A stretch of DNA of 36,791 bases, taken from JAIVGV01 sp035295985 (GTDB taxonomy: Bacteria; Acidobacteriota; Blastocatellia; Pyrinomonadales; Pyrinomonadaceae). Positions 22,715 to 33,883 of this stretch are shown here, piece by piece. The position numbers and the translations under genes are program-made. Location of the stretch: contig DATHBT010000231.1 in the NCBI GenBank assembly GCA_035295985.1, positions 1 to 36,791 of the forward strand, read 5' to 3'. Position 1 is the first letter of the stretch. Each line of letters begins with the position of its first letter. The notes beneath the pieces were generated by a model that was given only the letters and a program-made list of their open reading frames with translations, ran no database searches and was not told the origin of the DNA.

Positions 22715-24607
22715 TCAGCGGTCGTCGGAGTCGCCGGAGGCGTCGTTCGCCGACCTCAGCCTGAACCCTTCGGTGCGCTCGCCGCCCTCGCCGGGACGGC
22801 CCACCGCGTCCAAGCCGCCTTCGAGCAGGAAGCCGCGAAGGCCGGCGGCCGTGCGCCTCAATTCGACGAGCGCGCGGGCGTACTCGACCTCGACCTGGAA
22901 GAGGGTGCGCTGCGCGATGAGAACCTGCGGGTAGCTTGCCGCCATCTGGCGGAAGTTCGACAGGTACATCTCGTAAGCCTGACGCGCGCGCGGGATGACC
23001 TGCGTGCGGTAGCGCTCGACCATCGTCCGCGCGCTGCGGTACTCGCGGAACGACGACGCCATGCGCGAGCGCAAGGACAGTCGCAACCGGTCAAGTTCTC
23101 GCTCGGCGATGGCTAGCTCGGCCTCGGCCGCCGCGATGCCGCCGCGGTTGCGGTTGAAGACGGGCACGTTGACGCCGATCTCGATCCGCCCCTCCGCGCC
23201 CGTCTTGCGGCCGTCGCGCTCCAGCAGCTCGTTGTTGTAGCCGACGCCCGCGTTGACGAAGAGGTCGGGGACGCGCTCGGCCCTCTGGCGCGAGACCTCG
23301 GCGCGGGCGCGCTCGACGCCCGCACGCGCGACCCTGATCTCGGGGCTGTCGCGCAAAAGAGTCGCGAGCAACTGATCCTGATCGAGCGCCGCGTCGCCCT
23401 CGTCGAGGCTCCCCGCCAGGCGCGCGGGCCGCAAGTCCGGGTCGTTCACCATCGCGCCGATGGCGCGCCAGGCCTGCTCCCAGTCGCCCTGCGCGCGCAG
23501 CATCTCGATCCCGGCCCGCTCGGCCTCGATCTCGATCTCAAGCTGGTCGGGCCGGTCGGCCTGCCCGACGTTGTAAAGCTCCTTCGTGATCTCGACGGCC
23601 TCGCGCGCCAGGTCCGCGAGGTCTGCGCGCAACTCAACCAACTGCTGCGCGCCGAGGGCCTCGAAGTAGAGCATGCGCACCGAGTTCGTGACGCGCGAGC
23701 GCTGCGCCTCGGCGATAGCCTCCGCCTGCTCGCGCTCTCGCGCGAAGACTCGTTTGGCCTTGCCGAGTTTCCCGCCCAAGGGGATTGTCTGCTCGACGAA
23801 GACGCCGTGCTCGCTGTTGTCGCCGAGGGCGCGGAAGGCCAACTCCTCGCCGAAGTAGCCGACCGTCGGGTTGGGGAAAGCGCCCGCCTGCCTTCGCCGC
23901 CCTTCGGCCGCGCGGACGGAGGCGGCGGCCTGCGCGAGCGTCGGGTTGCGCTCGGCCGCCATCCGCTCCAACTGTTCGAGCGTCACGACCGGCCCTTGGG
24001 GGATGAGACCCTCGCGCGCGCGCCTCCTCACCGGCCCCTGCGGCTGCACGGTCTGCTGAGCGCCGTGCATGCTGTGATCGACCGCCGGCACGGACTGCTG
24101 CTGGCGAGGGGGCGTCGGGGCGGGTTGTTGCGCCGGCATCTGATGCCCCTGGTGCTGCTGCCCGGCAGGCTGCGGAGTCGGCGTCGCGGTTTGAGGCATC
24201 ACGTGCCCGGCGTGCGGATCAGGGGTCGGCGCGGGCGTCGGCGTCGGAGTTGCCCGTTGCATGTGACCGGCATGCGGGTCGGGAGTCGGCGCGGGGGTCG
24301 GTGTCGGCGTCGGCTGTTGCGCGTGCCCGGCGTGCGGGTCGGCCGGCCGTGCCACGGCGTCGGTCGTGCGCGCCGCCGGCCGCGCGGCCGTCCTGCGTGT
24401 CGCCCGCCGGGTCGTCGTGCGGCGCGCGGGCGCTCTTCTCTGTGTTTGCCTCTTCGTCGTCCTAGCCGTCGGCTTGGGCTTCGGGTGCGTGGTGTGTCCT
24501 TCGTGCTGCGCGGTCGCCGCGGGGGCGGCCGAGACGAGCAGAGCGGCGGCGACGAATGCGCCGAATATTTTGCGAGCCAGCGCCCTCGGGCGCAGCGGAT
24601 GATTCAT
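22715..24607 (-). CDS. TolC-family outer-membrane protein with His/Pro-rich N-terminal repeats
   Basis: The C-terminal ~420 residues have the features of outer-membrane efflux proteins (CusC/TolC family): LEQLERMAAERNPTLAQAAA, long helical repeats, VFVEQTIPLGGKLGKA and INVPVFNRNRGGI-like strands. The N-terminus has a signal peptide (KIFGAFVAAALLVSAAPAAT), then a ~190-residue low-complexity part with basic Arg/Thr repeats and tandem DPHAGH units separated by Pro/Thr runs (20-residue, 60-bp repeat), which would bind metal such as copper. The ATG at 24607 has GGGGAGG at good spacing and is preferred to a longer frame from 24727. It lies 50 bp upstream of the multicopper oxidase gene in one operon. 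No RND pump or membrane-fusion gene is next to it. Confidence 0.88.
   Translation of the reverse strand: MNHPLRPRALARKIFGAFVAAALLVSAAPAATAQHEGHTTHPKPKPTARTTKRQTQRRAPARRTTTRRATRRTAARPAARTTDAVARPADPHAGHAQQPTPTPTPAPTPDPHAGHMQRATPTPTPAPTPDPHAGHVMPQTATPTPQPAGQQHQGHQMPAQQPAPTPPRQQQSVPAVDHSMHGAQQTVQPQGPVRRRAREGLIPQGPVVTLEQLERMAAERNPTLAQAAASVRAAEGRRRQAGAFPNPTVGYFGEELAFRALGDNSEHGVFVEQTIPLGGKLGKAKRVFAREREQAEAIAEAQRSRVTNSVRMLYFEALGAQQLVELRADLADLAREAVEITKELYNVGQADRPDQLEIEIEAERAGIEMLRAQGDWEQAWRAIGAMVNDPDLRPARLAGSLDEGDAALDQDQLLATLLRDSPEIRVARAGVERARAEVSRQRAERVPDLFVNAGVGYNNELLERDGRKTGAEGRIEIGVNVPVFNRNRGGIAAAEAELAIAERELDRLRLSLRSRMASSFREYRSARTMVERYRTQVIPRARQAYEMYLSNFRQMAASYPQVLIAQRTLFQVEVEYARALVELRRTAAGLRGFLLEGGLDAVGRPGEGGERTEGFRLRSANDASGDSDDR
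24181..24345 (-). repeat. 60-bp tandem repeat encoding His/Pro/Thr units
   Basis: Two complete units and one divergent unit encode DPHAGH followed by a Pro/Thr-rich linker (PTPTPTPAPTP). The repeat is coding and lies within the TolC-like gene, so copy number may vary by slippage. Confidence 0.7.
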
Positions 24608-24749
24608 GGCGTTCCTCCCCGGCGGTGACGGAATGCGTGCGCGGCGGGCGTCGGCTGACCCCGCGGCGCGGCTGCCGAAAAGCAGTTTTATAGAGAGTGT
24701 GAGACAGGGGGCGGTTGCGGCACACACCGGCCGCGGCCCGCGGGCGGGT

Positions 24750-25271
24750 CTAGATGCGGAAGACGTTGAGGAGGAGGTGACGGCCGGTGCCGCCGGGGGG
24801 CGCGTGCTGTGCGGGCGTGATCTCGCGGATGAAGGCGGCCGCAGGGGCCTCCACCCGCACGCCGGCGGGAGGGGCGATCAGACTCTCACCCTTCGCGGGG
24901 GGGATAAATTGCTGCCCGAAGAGAGAAGAAGTCGGCGCGGCGGGACTGCCCACACAGTGGGAGCAGCCCGGTTCGGGCTGCCGTGGGTCGATTGTTCGAG
25001 CTTCCCCGGTGCCGGCCCGATGAAGGTCTCCGGCAGGCGGCGTCGCCGCGGCGTGCCCCCCGTGTTCGACCTCTTTGCCCGCGTGGCTGTCATGGTCGGC
25101 AGGTTCGTGACCGCCGGCGTGTCCGCCGTGGGCGGCGACGCCCGCGTGCGCGGCGGCGGCGGCTGCCGTCTCGCAACCCACGTGGAGGCAGGCCACGGCG
25201 GCGAGCACGCCGCCCCAGCCGCCCAGAAGCAGGGCCGAGACTGCACAGAGATTTAACAGACTTCGCGCCAC
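24750..25271 (-). CDS. His-rich secreted protein, first gene of the copper operon
   Basis: A small protein (173 aa) with a signal-peptide-like N-terminus (NLCAVSALLLGGWGGVLAAV), then an Ala/Gly/His-rich stretch (HGGHAGGHEPADHDSHAGKE) and a CSHC motif. The C-terminus ends GRHLLLNVFRI. I do not recognise a family, but His-rich exported proteins at the head of copper-resistance operons are common and may be metal chaperones. It starts with GTG, with GGAAAG about 8 nt upstream. The TolC-like gene follows after about 140 bp. The start is uncertain and no metal-responsive regulator gene is adjacent. Confidence 0.7.
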   Translation of the reverse strand: MARSLLNLCAVSALLLGGWGGVLAAVACLHVGCETAAAAAAHAGVAAHGGHAGGHEPADHDSHAGKEVEHGGHAAATPPAGDLHRAGTGEARTIDPRQPEPGCSHCVGSPAAPTSSLFGQQFIPPAKGESLIAPPAGVRVEAPAAAFIREITPAQHAPPGGTGRHLLLNVFRI

Positions 25272-25390
25272 GGTTTTAGCTTTCCGGGTTAATTTACACA
25301 GGCGGACGCGCCTTGTCCATCCGCGGCCGTACGCTAGCTTTGAGGCCCCGGAGTGGGCGTCGCCGACGGTCTTGCCGGCCGGCGCGCCGC

Positions 25391-25873
25391 TTAAACGCCC
25401 AGGCGTTTCCTTATCTCGCGGGCGACCTCCGCGGGCCGCGCCGAGATGTCGAAGTGCGTCCCCGGCTCAGGCTCTTCGAGGGCGGCGAACTGGCTGTCGA
25501 GCATCTCGGGCTTCATGTAGTGGCCGCGCCGGTTGTTCAGCCGCTCCCGGATCAATTCGTGATCTCCCTTCAGGTACGCGATGCGCACGCCCTCGCCGAC
25601 GAGCAGGTAGTCGCGGTAGCTCCCCTTGAGCGCGGAGCAGGCCAGGACCGCGCCCTCGCCGCGTTCGAGACAGCCGCGTATGAGATCGCGCAGCGATTCG
25701 AGCCAGGGGATACGGTCCGCGTCTTCGAGCGGGACGCCGCCCGCCATCTTCTCGACGTTCTCGGGCGGGTGGAAGTCGTCCGCGTCGTAAAACTTCCAGC
25801 CCAACTCCCCGGCCAGCAGGCGGCCCACGGTCGTCTTGCCGGAGCCGGCCACTCCCATCACAACTATGACCAT
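25391..25873 (-). CDS. gntK: Gluconokinase
   Basis: A 160-residue P-loop kinase that phosphorylates gluconate to 6-phosphogluconate with ATP, feeding the pentose phosphate or Entner-Doudoroff pathway. The Walker A loop is GVAGSGKTTVGRLLA (residues ~7-21), FYDADDFHPPENVEKMAGG is the substrate-binding signature of the GntK family, and ACSALKGSYRDYL follows. Its length fits the thermoresistant gluconokinase group. It stands alone on the minus strand; no gluconate transporter is next to it. Confidence 0.93.
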   Translation of the reverse strand: MVIVVMGVAGSGKTTVGRLLAGELGWKFYDADDFHPPENVEKMAGGVPLEDADRIPWLESLRDLIRGCLERGEGAVLACSALKGSYRDYLLVGEGVRIAYLKGDHELIRERLNNRRGHYMKPEMLDSQFAALEEPEPGTHFDISARPAEVAREIRKRLGV

Positions 25874-26004
25874 CGATCCTCCAGGAACAGTTATGCGGAA
25901 GCCGGAACGATGAACTGAAAGGTCGTCAGTTATCCGTCGTCATTTGTCCGTGGCCGCGAGGGCAATCGGCCGGAGTCGGGCTTGAGAGCATACAGGGCAC
26001 AAAA

Positions 26005-26032
26005 CAACTGACAACTGACAACTGACAACTGA
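26005..26032. repeat. 7-bp tandem repeat (CAACTGA x4)
   Basis: Four exact copies of CAACTGA, with GTCAGTTAT about 80 bp upstream in the opposite sense. It lies between the gluconokinase and PEP carboxylase genes and could pair as a weak hairpin after the PEP carboxylase stop. It is a simple repeat and not a CRISPR. Confidence 0.75.
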
Positions 26033-26070
26033 CTGCTGACAGCCTCTACGCTCCGCGTTCGGCGTCCCAC

Positions 26071-28890
<2,820 letters not shown>

Positions 28891-28947
28891 CCGCGCATAG
28901 GATACCCGAACGCCGATCACTTAGGTGAGCGGCCCCGCCGTTTAGTA

Positions 28948-29081
28948 GTGTCCTGATTTCGGCTTTACTCCGTGCCCCCTCCGCGTCCTCCGTGTCTCCG
29001 TGGTGAGTGCTGATCACCCCCACTCACCACGGAGGCACGGAGAGCACAGAGGGGGCACAGAGGACAAACAAATTAGGACAC
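28948..29081. repeat. Palindromic, MITE-like element (134 bp)
   Basis: The two halves are imperfect inverted copies of each other over their whole length. The ends are GTGTCCTGATTT and AAATTAGGACAC (11 of 12 pairs), and the inner arms around CCACGGAGGCACGGAG pair at 19 of 20 positions. It lies upstream of the PEP carboxylase gene and encodes no protein. It resembles the short hairpin repeats dispersed in many large-genome soil bacteria. Confidence 0.65.
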
Positions 29082-29191
29082 CACTCGCCGTTTCCGAAGA
29101 TTTCGGCGCTGCCGGGCCGTGCCCGCCCAGTCGACGCCGGGCGGTGGCTACAGTCCTTCGGTGGCCGGCCTGGCCTTTTTTCCTCGGATAA

Positions 29192-29224
29192 GTGTTAACA
29201 CCTACGCGGGTTAAGTGGTAACAC
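29192..29224. promoter_or_regulatory. Paired operator-like sites upstream of the BamE-like gene
   Basis: GTGTTAACAC at 29192-29201 and GTGGTAACAC at 29215-29224 are 23 bp apart start to start. The same two sites at the same spacing occur at 35436-35468. A TATGGT box follows at 29250-29255. Probable binding sites for one regulator; inferred. Confidence 0.5.
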
Positions 29225-29287
29225 CGTCGCGCGCGGCGGCCCGGCGCGCTATGGTAGAAGAGTCAATTTCTATCACGGACGGGTAGT

Positions 29288-29377
29288 GGGTCATTTTCAA
29301 TGTTGGGCACGGATTGAGGTTTTGGCTATGTGTGTTGGCGCACAGACTAGATGCCCTTTCGACATTGAAAATGACCC
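29288..29377. repeat. Inverted repeat of 16 bp around a 58-bp centre
   Basis: GGGTCATTTTCAATGT (29288-29303) and its exact reverse complement (29362-29377) flank a less conserved centre with further partial pairing. It lies 30 bp upstream of the start of the BamE-like gene, so the 5' end of the message would be a long hairpin. It may be a dispersed repeat or an RNA control element. Confidence 0.6.
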
Positions 29378-29406
29378 GGTACCCACGGAGGGAGGCTTTA
29401 CCGAAG

Positions 29407-29994
29407 ATGTTCAAGGATTTACGCAGGGCAGTTTTGGGCCGCCTGCTCGCCGCCGCGTCTGTGCTGGCGCTCGCCCCGCTCGCACTCGCGCAGACGCCCG
29501 CGCCGACCCCGCAACCGCAGCAGACGCCGCAGACACAGACTGAGGCCGCGCGCGCCGGCACGACCAGGGAAGCGGCCGGCGAGAGGACGGCCGCGACTAC
29601 CGCGCCCGCAGCAGCCGAAGCCGTCAAGCCAGCCGCCCCGCTCTACGGCGAGTACCGCGGCGTGAAGCTGGGGATGACGGCCGCAGAGGTGCGCGCCAAG
29701 CTCGGCGAGCCGGAGGAGAAGTCCGACGCGATGGACTTTTACGTCTTCTCCGAGACTGAGCGAGCGCGCGTCTATTACACGGACGGCAAAGCGAGCGCGG
29801 TGATCGCCACCTACATCGGGCGCGATGCCCGCGCGCCCGCGCCCGCGGCCGTGCTCGGCGAGGCGGTAGAGGCCAAGGCGGACGGAACGATGTACAAGAT
29901 GACGCCGTACCCGCACGCCGGCTACTGGGTCGCCTACAGCCGCACGGCCGGCGACGAGCCGATGACCATCATCACGATGCAAAAGTCGCGGTAA
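29407..29994 (+). CDS. Exported protein with a BamE/SmpA-like domain (195 aa)
   Basis: A signal peptide (LLAAASVLALAPLALAQ) is followed by a Pro/Gln/Thr/Ala-rich linker of about 55 residues and a small domain (YRGVKLGMTAAEVRAKLGEP, then YVFSETERARVYYTDGKASA) like the BamE/SmpA fold, in which the GMT..EV..LG motif is typical. No lipobox Cys is visible, so it is probably a soluble periplasmic or secreted protein. The ATG at 29407 is chosen because it starts right at the signal peptide; GGAGG is 13 nt upstream. The gene is alone, with paired operator-like sites and a long hairpin upstream. Function unknown. Confidence 0.75.
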   Translation: MFKDLRRAVLGRLLAAASVLALAPLALAQTPAPTPQPQQTPQTQTEAARAGTTREAAGERTAATTAPAAAEAVKPAAPLYGEYRGVKLGMTAAEVRAKLGEPEEKSDAMDFYVFSETERARVYYTDGKASAVIATYIGRDARAPAPAAVLGEAVEAKADGTMYKMTPYPHAGYWVAYSRTAGDEPMTIITMQKSR

Positions 29995-30089
29995 GATACG
30001 CGGGAGCCGGACAGACGTTTGCGCGCGGCCGGCGCGCGGCTCCTCACCCCTTCGAGCGTGTTCCTGCCTCGCTAGTTCCCTTCGAGTCT

Positions 30090-30175
30090 GCGGCGGGCGA
30101 ACGGTTTTCGCCCGCCGCGCTCCTGTCAGCGTAAACCCCCTCAGCGCGTTCGGCTGTCGCCTCCGGCCGGAGGCG
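30090..30175. terminator. GC-rich hairpins between the BamE-like and stress-protein genes
   Basis: A 12-bp perfect stem with a 5-nt loop (30090-30101 with 30107-30118) and a further 18-bp perfect palindrome (30158-30175, CGCCTCCGGCCGGAGGCG). No T-run follows either, so these may be weak terminators or repeats. The rest of this ~300-bp gap shows no gene. Confidence 0.45.
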
Positions 30176-30296
30176 GAGGGCGTCGGCTACTTTAAATACC
30201 GCCCGCGTCGGCGGCAGTCGGAACCGCGGTTCGGAGGCGAACTGTTTTAAGCGTGCCGGTTGCGGCCGACGGGTGGCGAGAAAGGGTTTCGGGGCG

Positions 30297-31259
30297 ATGG
30301 GTGAGAAGATGAAGGTGCTGGTAGCTTACGACGGCTCGGACTGCGCGGACGAGGCACTGTTCGACCTGCCAAGGGCCGGCCTGCCGCACGACGCGGAGGC
30401 GCTGGTCTTCAGCGTCGGGGAAGTGGTGCTGCCTGCGCCCCCGCCTTCGAGCTACGAGATCACGGCGCAGGCCTTCGCGTCGCGGCGCGTGGGCACGGCC
30501 GTCGTGCAGGCGCAGGCCCACTCGATGCGGGCCATCGGGGAGGCGCGCGAGACGGCCGAACGTGCCTGCGAGTCACTGCGGTCGGCCTTCCCCGGCTGGG
30601 ACGTGCGGGCCGAGGCCGTGGCCGGCATGCCGGCGTGGGCGATCATCGAGAGGGCGCGGGAGTGGCCGGCCGACCTCATTGTGGTAGGCTCACACGGGCG
30701 CACGGCCCTCGGCCGGCTGATCATGGGCAGCGTCTCGCACAAGGTCGCGGCCGAGGCGAACACCTCCGTGCGCGTGGTTCGCTGCGACGACGATAACACG
30801 CGCGACGACTCGCCCGTCCGCCTGCTCATAGGCTTCGACGGCTCGCCCCCGTCGTGCGCGGCTGTGCGCGCGGTGGCCCGCCGACAGTGGCCCGCCGGGA
30901 CGACCGCGCTGCTGGTCGTCGCGTGCGAGCCGTCGGGCGCGCCCGTCGAAGCCGGCATAATCCCGTCCGCGCCCTTCAGGAGTCACAGCGCCGGCGTCGT
31001 GACTCCTGAATCTCTGCGGGCCGCGGTCGAGACGGCGGAGGAAGATTTGAGCGCCGCGGCCGGGCTACACGTCACGTGCAAGATCAGGGAGGGCGGCGCG
31101 AAGGGCGTCATACTCGAAGAGGCCGTGCGGTTGGGGGCCGACTGCATCTTCGTCGGCTCGCGGGGGTTGAGCGGGCGCGTCGAGCGTTTCCTGTTGGGCA
31201 GCGTTTCCGACGCGCTCGTCAAGGGCGCTCCCTGCTCGGTCGAGGTGGTACGCGGATGA
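30297..31259 (+). CDS. Tandem universal stress protein (UspA-like)
   Basis: Two UspA domains in one chain (~320 residues). Each begins with a strand and a conserved Asp (VLVAYDGSDCADEA; LLIGFDGSPPSC), and each ends with the ATP-binding pattern G-x2-G-x9-G-S/T: GSHGRTALGRLIMGSVS and GSRGLSGRVERFLLGSVS. Such proteins bind ATP and act in stress survival. Start at the ATG 30297; an ATG at 30309 is also possible and would begin exactly MKVLVAYDG. Its stop codon overlaps the start of the EEP gene (ATGA), which suggests coupled translation. Confidence 0.9.
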   Translation: MGEKMKVLVAYDGSDCADEALFDLPRAGLPHDAEALVFSVGEVVLPAPPPSSYEITAQAFASRRVGTAVVQAQAHSMRAIGEARETAERACESLRSAFPGWDVRAEAVAGMPAWAIIERAREWPADLIVVGSHGRTALGRLIMGSVSHKVAAEANTSVRVVRCDDDNTRDDSPVRLLIGFDGSPPSCAAVRAVARRQWPAGTTALLVVACEPSGAPVEAGIIPSAPFRSHSAGVVTPESLRAAVETAEEDLSAAAGLHVTCKIREGGAKGVILEEAVRLGADCIFVGSRGLSGRVERFLLGSVSDALVKGAPCSVEVVRG

Positions 31260-32890
31260 AACATACTGGAAAACTTCCGACACTCCGTTCCCTATTCGTC
31301 GCGCTGCTGCTCGTCGCCGCGGCGGGCTTCGCGGGCGCGGGCGCGCTGGCCTCGGAGCCGGCGGCCGGGCCTGAGCCGCTGGCCCACGGCGAACTCGTCC
31401 AACTCTACGAGCGCGAAAGCCCGCCCGCGCTTCTGCGACTGAAACTGGCCGCGCTGCTCACCACTCCCTTCGTGAGCAACGGCGCGGCCGACGCCGGGGC
31501 GCAGCCGCGGCTCCCGCGCTCAAGCGCGCTGGGCACATTCGTCCGCGTGGTCTTCTGGAACATCGAGCGCGGGATGGAGTACGAGGCCGTCGAGGCGTCC
31601 TTCGCCGACCCGGAGAGGTTCGCCCGCCTGCTCGATCCTGAGAAGTACCCGACGGGCAGCGAGCGGCGCGAGGCGGTGCTCCGCGAGGCCGCGCTGCTGC
31701 GGGAGGCGGACGTAATCGTGCTCAACGAGGTGGACTGGGGCCTGAAACGCACCGACTACCGCAACGTCGCCGCGGACCTCGCCAAAGCCCTGGGGATGAA
31801 CTACGCCTACGGCGTCGAGTTCGTGGAGGTCTCGCCCGTCAACCTGGGCACGGAGCAGTTCGAGGAGACGGCGGGGGACGAGCGGGCGGAGCTGCGCGAG
31901 GTCGTCAGCGTGGACGCCTCGCGCTACCGCGGCCTGCACGGAAACGCGATCCTGAGCCGCTTCCCGCTTGAGAACGTGCGGCTCGTCCCGTTCAGGACGC
32001 AGCCCTTCGACTGGTACGCGGACGCGAAGAAGGGGCCGTCGAAGCTGGAGCGGGGCAAGGAGAAGGCCGGCGAGATGGTGTTCCGCGAGAAGGCGAGCCG
32101 CAGCGTGCGGCGCGGCGGGCGCACCATGCTCTTCGCCGACATCGTCCACCCGGAGCTGCCGGGCGGGCGCGTAACGGTCGTCTCGACACACCTTGAGAAC
32201 CGCACGAAGCCTAAGAATCGGCGGCGGCAACTCGAAGAGCTGCTCGCCGAAATCAGAGACGTGCCCAACCCCGTCATCCTCGCGGGCGACATGAACACTT
32301 CGGGCCGCGACTCGACGCCCACGTCCCTCGGCCGCGAGATCAGGAAGCGGCTCGGCAGCCGCAGCTTCTGGATCAAGCGCGGGATCAGGTTCGCGACCGG
32401 GTTCGAGCTTCCGTTCGGCGTGGTGCGCGGCGGGCTGAACCAGTACCGCCGTCAGGCCGACCCGACAGTGCAACACGTCCCCTGGGTCGCTCCCAACCCG
32501 GAGGCGGAGTTCTTCAGCACCTTGAAGAAGTTCCGCTTCGCGGACGGCGGCGCGTTCGACTTCCGCGGCGACGAGGAGCGTTCGGCCGGCGCGAACGACG
32601 GCGCGCTCTCGAACTCGAACCAGCGCGGCGGCAAGGGCTTCGTCACGACGTTTGAAGTCGAGCGGCGCATCGGCTTCGTCGGCAAGTTCAAGCTCGACTG
32701 GGTCTTCGTCAAGCCGCCCCGCCTCGCCGACCCGGAGGGCAAAGAGCAGCCGTACCTCTTCGCGCCCCACTTCGGCCGCACGCTGAAAGACCTGAACCAC
32801 GCGGTCGAGGGCCGCATCTCCGACCACAGCCCCGTGACGGTCGATCTGCCCCTGGGCGAGCCGCGCCCCGCCCGCGCCGCGTCGCGCTGA
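31256..32890 (+). CDS. Endonuclease/exonuclease/phosphatase-family protein (exported)
   Basis: A Mg2+-dependent phosphodiesterase of the EEP fold, 544 residues, with a signal peptide (LRSLFVALLLVAAAGFAGAG). Catalytic motifs are in order: FWNIERG, VIVLNEVDWG (Glu), HGNAILSRFP, VSTHLENRT (His), ILAGDMNTSG (Asp/Asn) and GRISDHSPVTVDL (Asp-His). It could cut nucleic acids, phosphoinositides or sphingomyelin; the substrate is not clear. The ATG overlaps the stop of the stress-protein gene by 4 nt. About 100 residues before the last motif form an insertion with no obvious match. Confidence 0.85.
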   Translation: MKHTGKLPTLRSLFVALLLVAAAGFAGAGALASEPAAGPEPLAHGELVQLYERESPPALLRLKLAALLTTPFVSNGAADAGAQPRLPRSSALGTFVRVVFWNIERGMEYEAVEASFADPERFARLLDPEKYPTGSERREAVLREAALLREADVIVLNEVDWGLKRTDYRNVAADLAKALGMNYAYGVEFVEVSPVNLGTEQFEETAGDERAELREVVSVDASRYRGLHGNAILSRFPLENVRLVPFRTQPFDWYADAKKGPSKLERGKEKAGEMVFREKASRSVRRGGRTMLFADIVHPELPGGRVTVVSTHLENRTKPKNRRRQLEELLAEIRDVPNPVILAGDMNTSGRDSTPTSLGREIRKRLGSRSFWIKRGIRFATGFELPFGVVRGGLNQYRRQADPTVQHVPWVAPNPEAEFFSTLKKFRFADGGAFDFRGDEERSAGANDGALSNSNQRGGKGFVTTFEVERRIGFVGKFKLDWVFVKPPRLADPEGKEQPYLFAPHFGRTLKDLNHAVEGRISDHSPVTVDLPLGEPRPARAASR

Positions 32891-32910
32891 TAAATCAGGG
32901 CGGGCCGCGA

Positions 32911-32928
32911 TATACTGCCCGCACTGTG
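32911..32928 (+). promoter_or_regulatory. Possible promoter for a leaderless K+ channel message
   Basis: TATACT at 32911-32916 lies 9 bp before the GTG start, and no ribosome site is visible between them. Transcription would begin at or next to the start codon. The -35 region (CTGATA, 18 bp upstream) is weak. Confidence 0.4.
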
Positions 32929-33822
32929 AACCCCGAACGGATCGATGAGGAGACCGCGCCCCGGAGCGAGCGCGCGGGCGCGGCGACGGGAATCAAGAGT
33001 GCGGCCGAGCGGGAGTACCCCGCGTCGGGCTGGCGCAGCGCGCTCCACGAAGTCATCTACGAGGCCGAGACGCCCGCCGGCCGCGCCTTCGACGTCGCCC
33101 TCATCTGGCTCATCATCCTGAGCGTCGCCGCCGTGCTGCTGGAGAGCGTGCGCGGCGTCAGGGAGGGGTACGGCGGCGCTCTCTACGTGGCCGAGTGGGT
33201 CTTCACCATCCTCTTCACGATCGAATATTTCATGCGCTTAGTCAGTGTCCGCCGCCCCGCCGCCTACGCGAAGAGCTTCTTCGGCGTCGTCGATCTGCTG
33301 GCGATCATCCCGACCTACCTGAGCGTGCTCGTCCCCGGCAGCCAGTACCTGCTGGTGATCCGCATCCTGCGCCTGCTCCGCGTCTTCCGCGTCTTCAAGC
33401 TCGGCCACCACATGACGGAGGCCGACGTGCTGGTGCGCGCGCTGCGCGCGAGCCGGCGCAAGATCAGCGTCTTCCTGCTCGCGGTGCTGACGCTCGTCGT
33501 CATCATCGGCGCGCTGCTCTACGTCGTCGAGGGTGAGGAGAACGGTTTTACGAGCATCCCGTTGAGCATCTACTGGGCGGTGGTGACGCTCACCACGGTC
33601 GGCTACGGCGACATCTCGCCGCAGACGCCCCTGGGGCGCACGATCGCCGCCGCCGTGATGATCATCGGCTACGGCATCATCGCCGTGCCGACCGGGATCG
33701 TCACCGTCGAGATCGCGCAGGCGGCGCGCAAAGGGCACTCGGGGCAGGCCTGCCCCGAGTGCAGCGCCGAGGGGCACGACGCCGACGCGGTTCACTGCAA
33801 GTACTGCGGCGAGAGACTGTGA
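32926..33822 (+). CDS. Voltage-gated-type potassium channel with a C-terminal zinc ribbon
   Basis: A six-helix ion channel (298 aa): S1 FDVALIWLIILSVAAVLLES, an S4 segment with regular Arg residues (VIRILRLLRVFRVFKLGHH), a pore loop with the K+ filter TLTTVGYGD and an S6 helix (MIIGYGIIAVPTGIVTVEIA). A short cytoplasmic tail ends in CPEC...CKYCG, a rubredoxin-like zinc ribbon. The start is a GTG with a -10 box just upstream, so the message may be leaderless; a later start is possible. It probably sets membrane potential or senses voltage. The next gene is a cation/proton antiporter, so the region seems to deal with ion balance. Confidence 0.9.
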   Translation: MNPERIDEETAPRSERAGAATGIKSAAEREYPASGWRSALHEVIYEAETPAGRAFDVALIWLIILSVAAVLLESVRGVREGYGGALYVAEWVFTILFTIEYFMRLVSVRRPAAYAKSFFGVVDLLAIIPTYLSVLVPGSQYLLVIRILRLLRVFRVFKLGHHMTEADVLVRALRASRRKISVFLLAVLTLVVIIGALLYVVEGEENGFTSIPLSIYWAVVTLTTVGYGDISPQTPLGRTIAAAVMIIGYGIIAVPTGIVTVEIAQAARKGHSGQACPECSAEGHDADAVHCKYCGERL

Positions 33823-33883
33823 CGGTCGCGGCCGTCGTGGCTGCCGCGCCCACTCTGACGGTGCTACGTGCCTGCGCTTCCTT

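Noticed and set aside
21072..22934. A 620-codon open frame on the plus strand
   Set aside because: It lies opposite the multicopper oxidase and is rich in His/Arg/Pro from antisense codons. High GC makes such long shadow frames common; the minus-strand frame has clear copper motifs.
26005..26040. A CRISPR array
   Set aside because: The units are only 7 bp with no spacers and there are no cas genes; it is a simple tandem repeat.
31520..32827. A 435-codon minus-strand frame
   Set aside because: Antisense of the EEP-family gene, with no recognisable motif and shadow-like composition.
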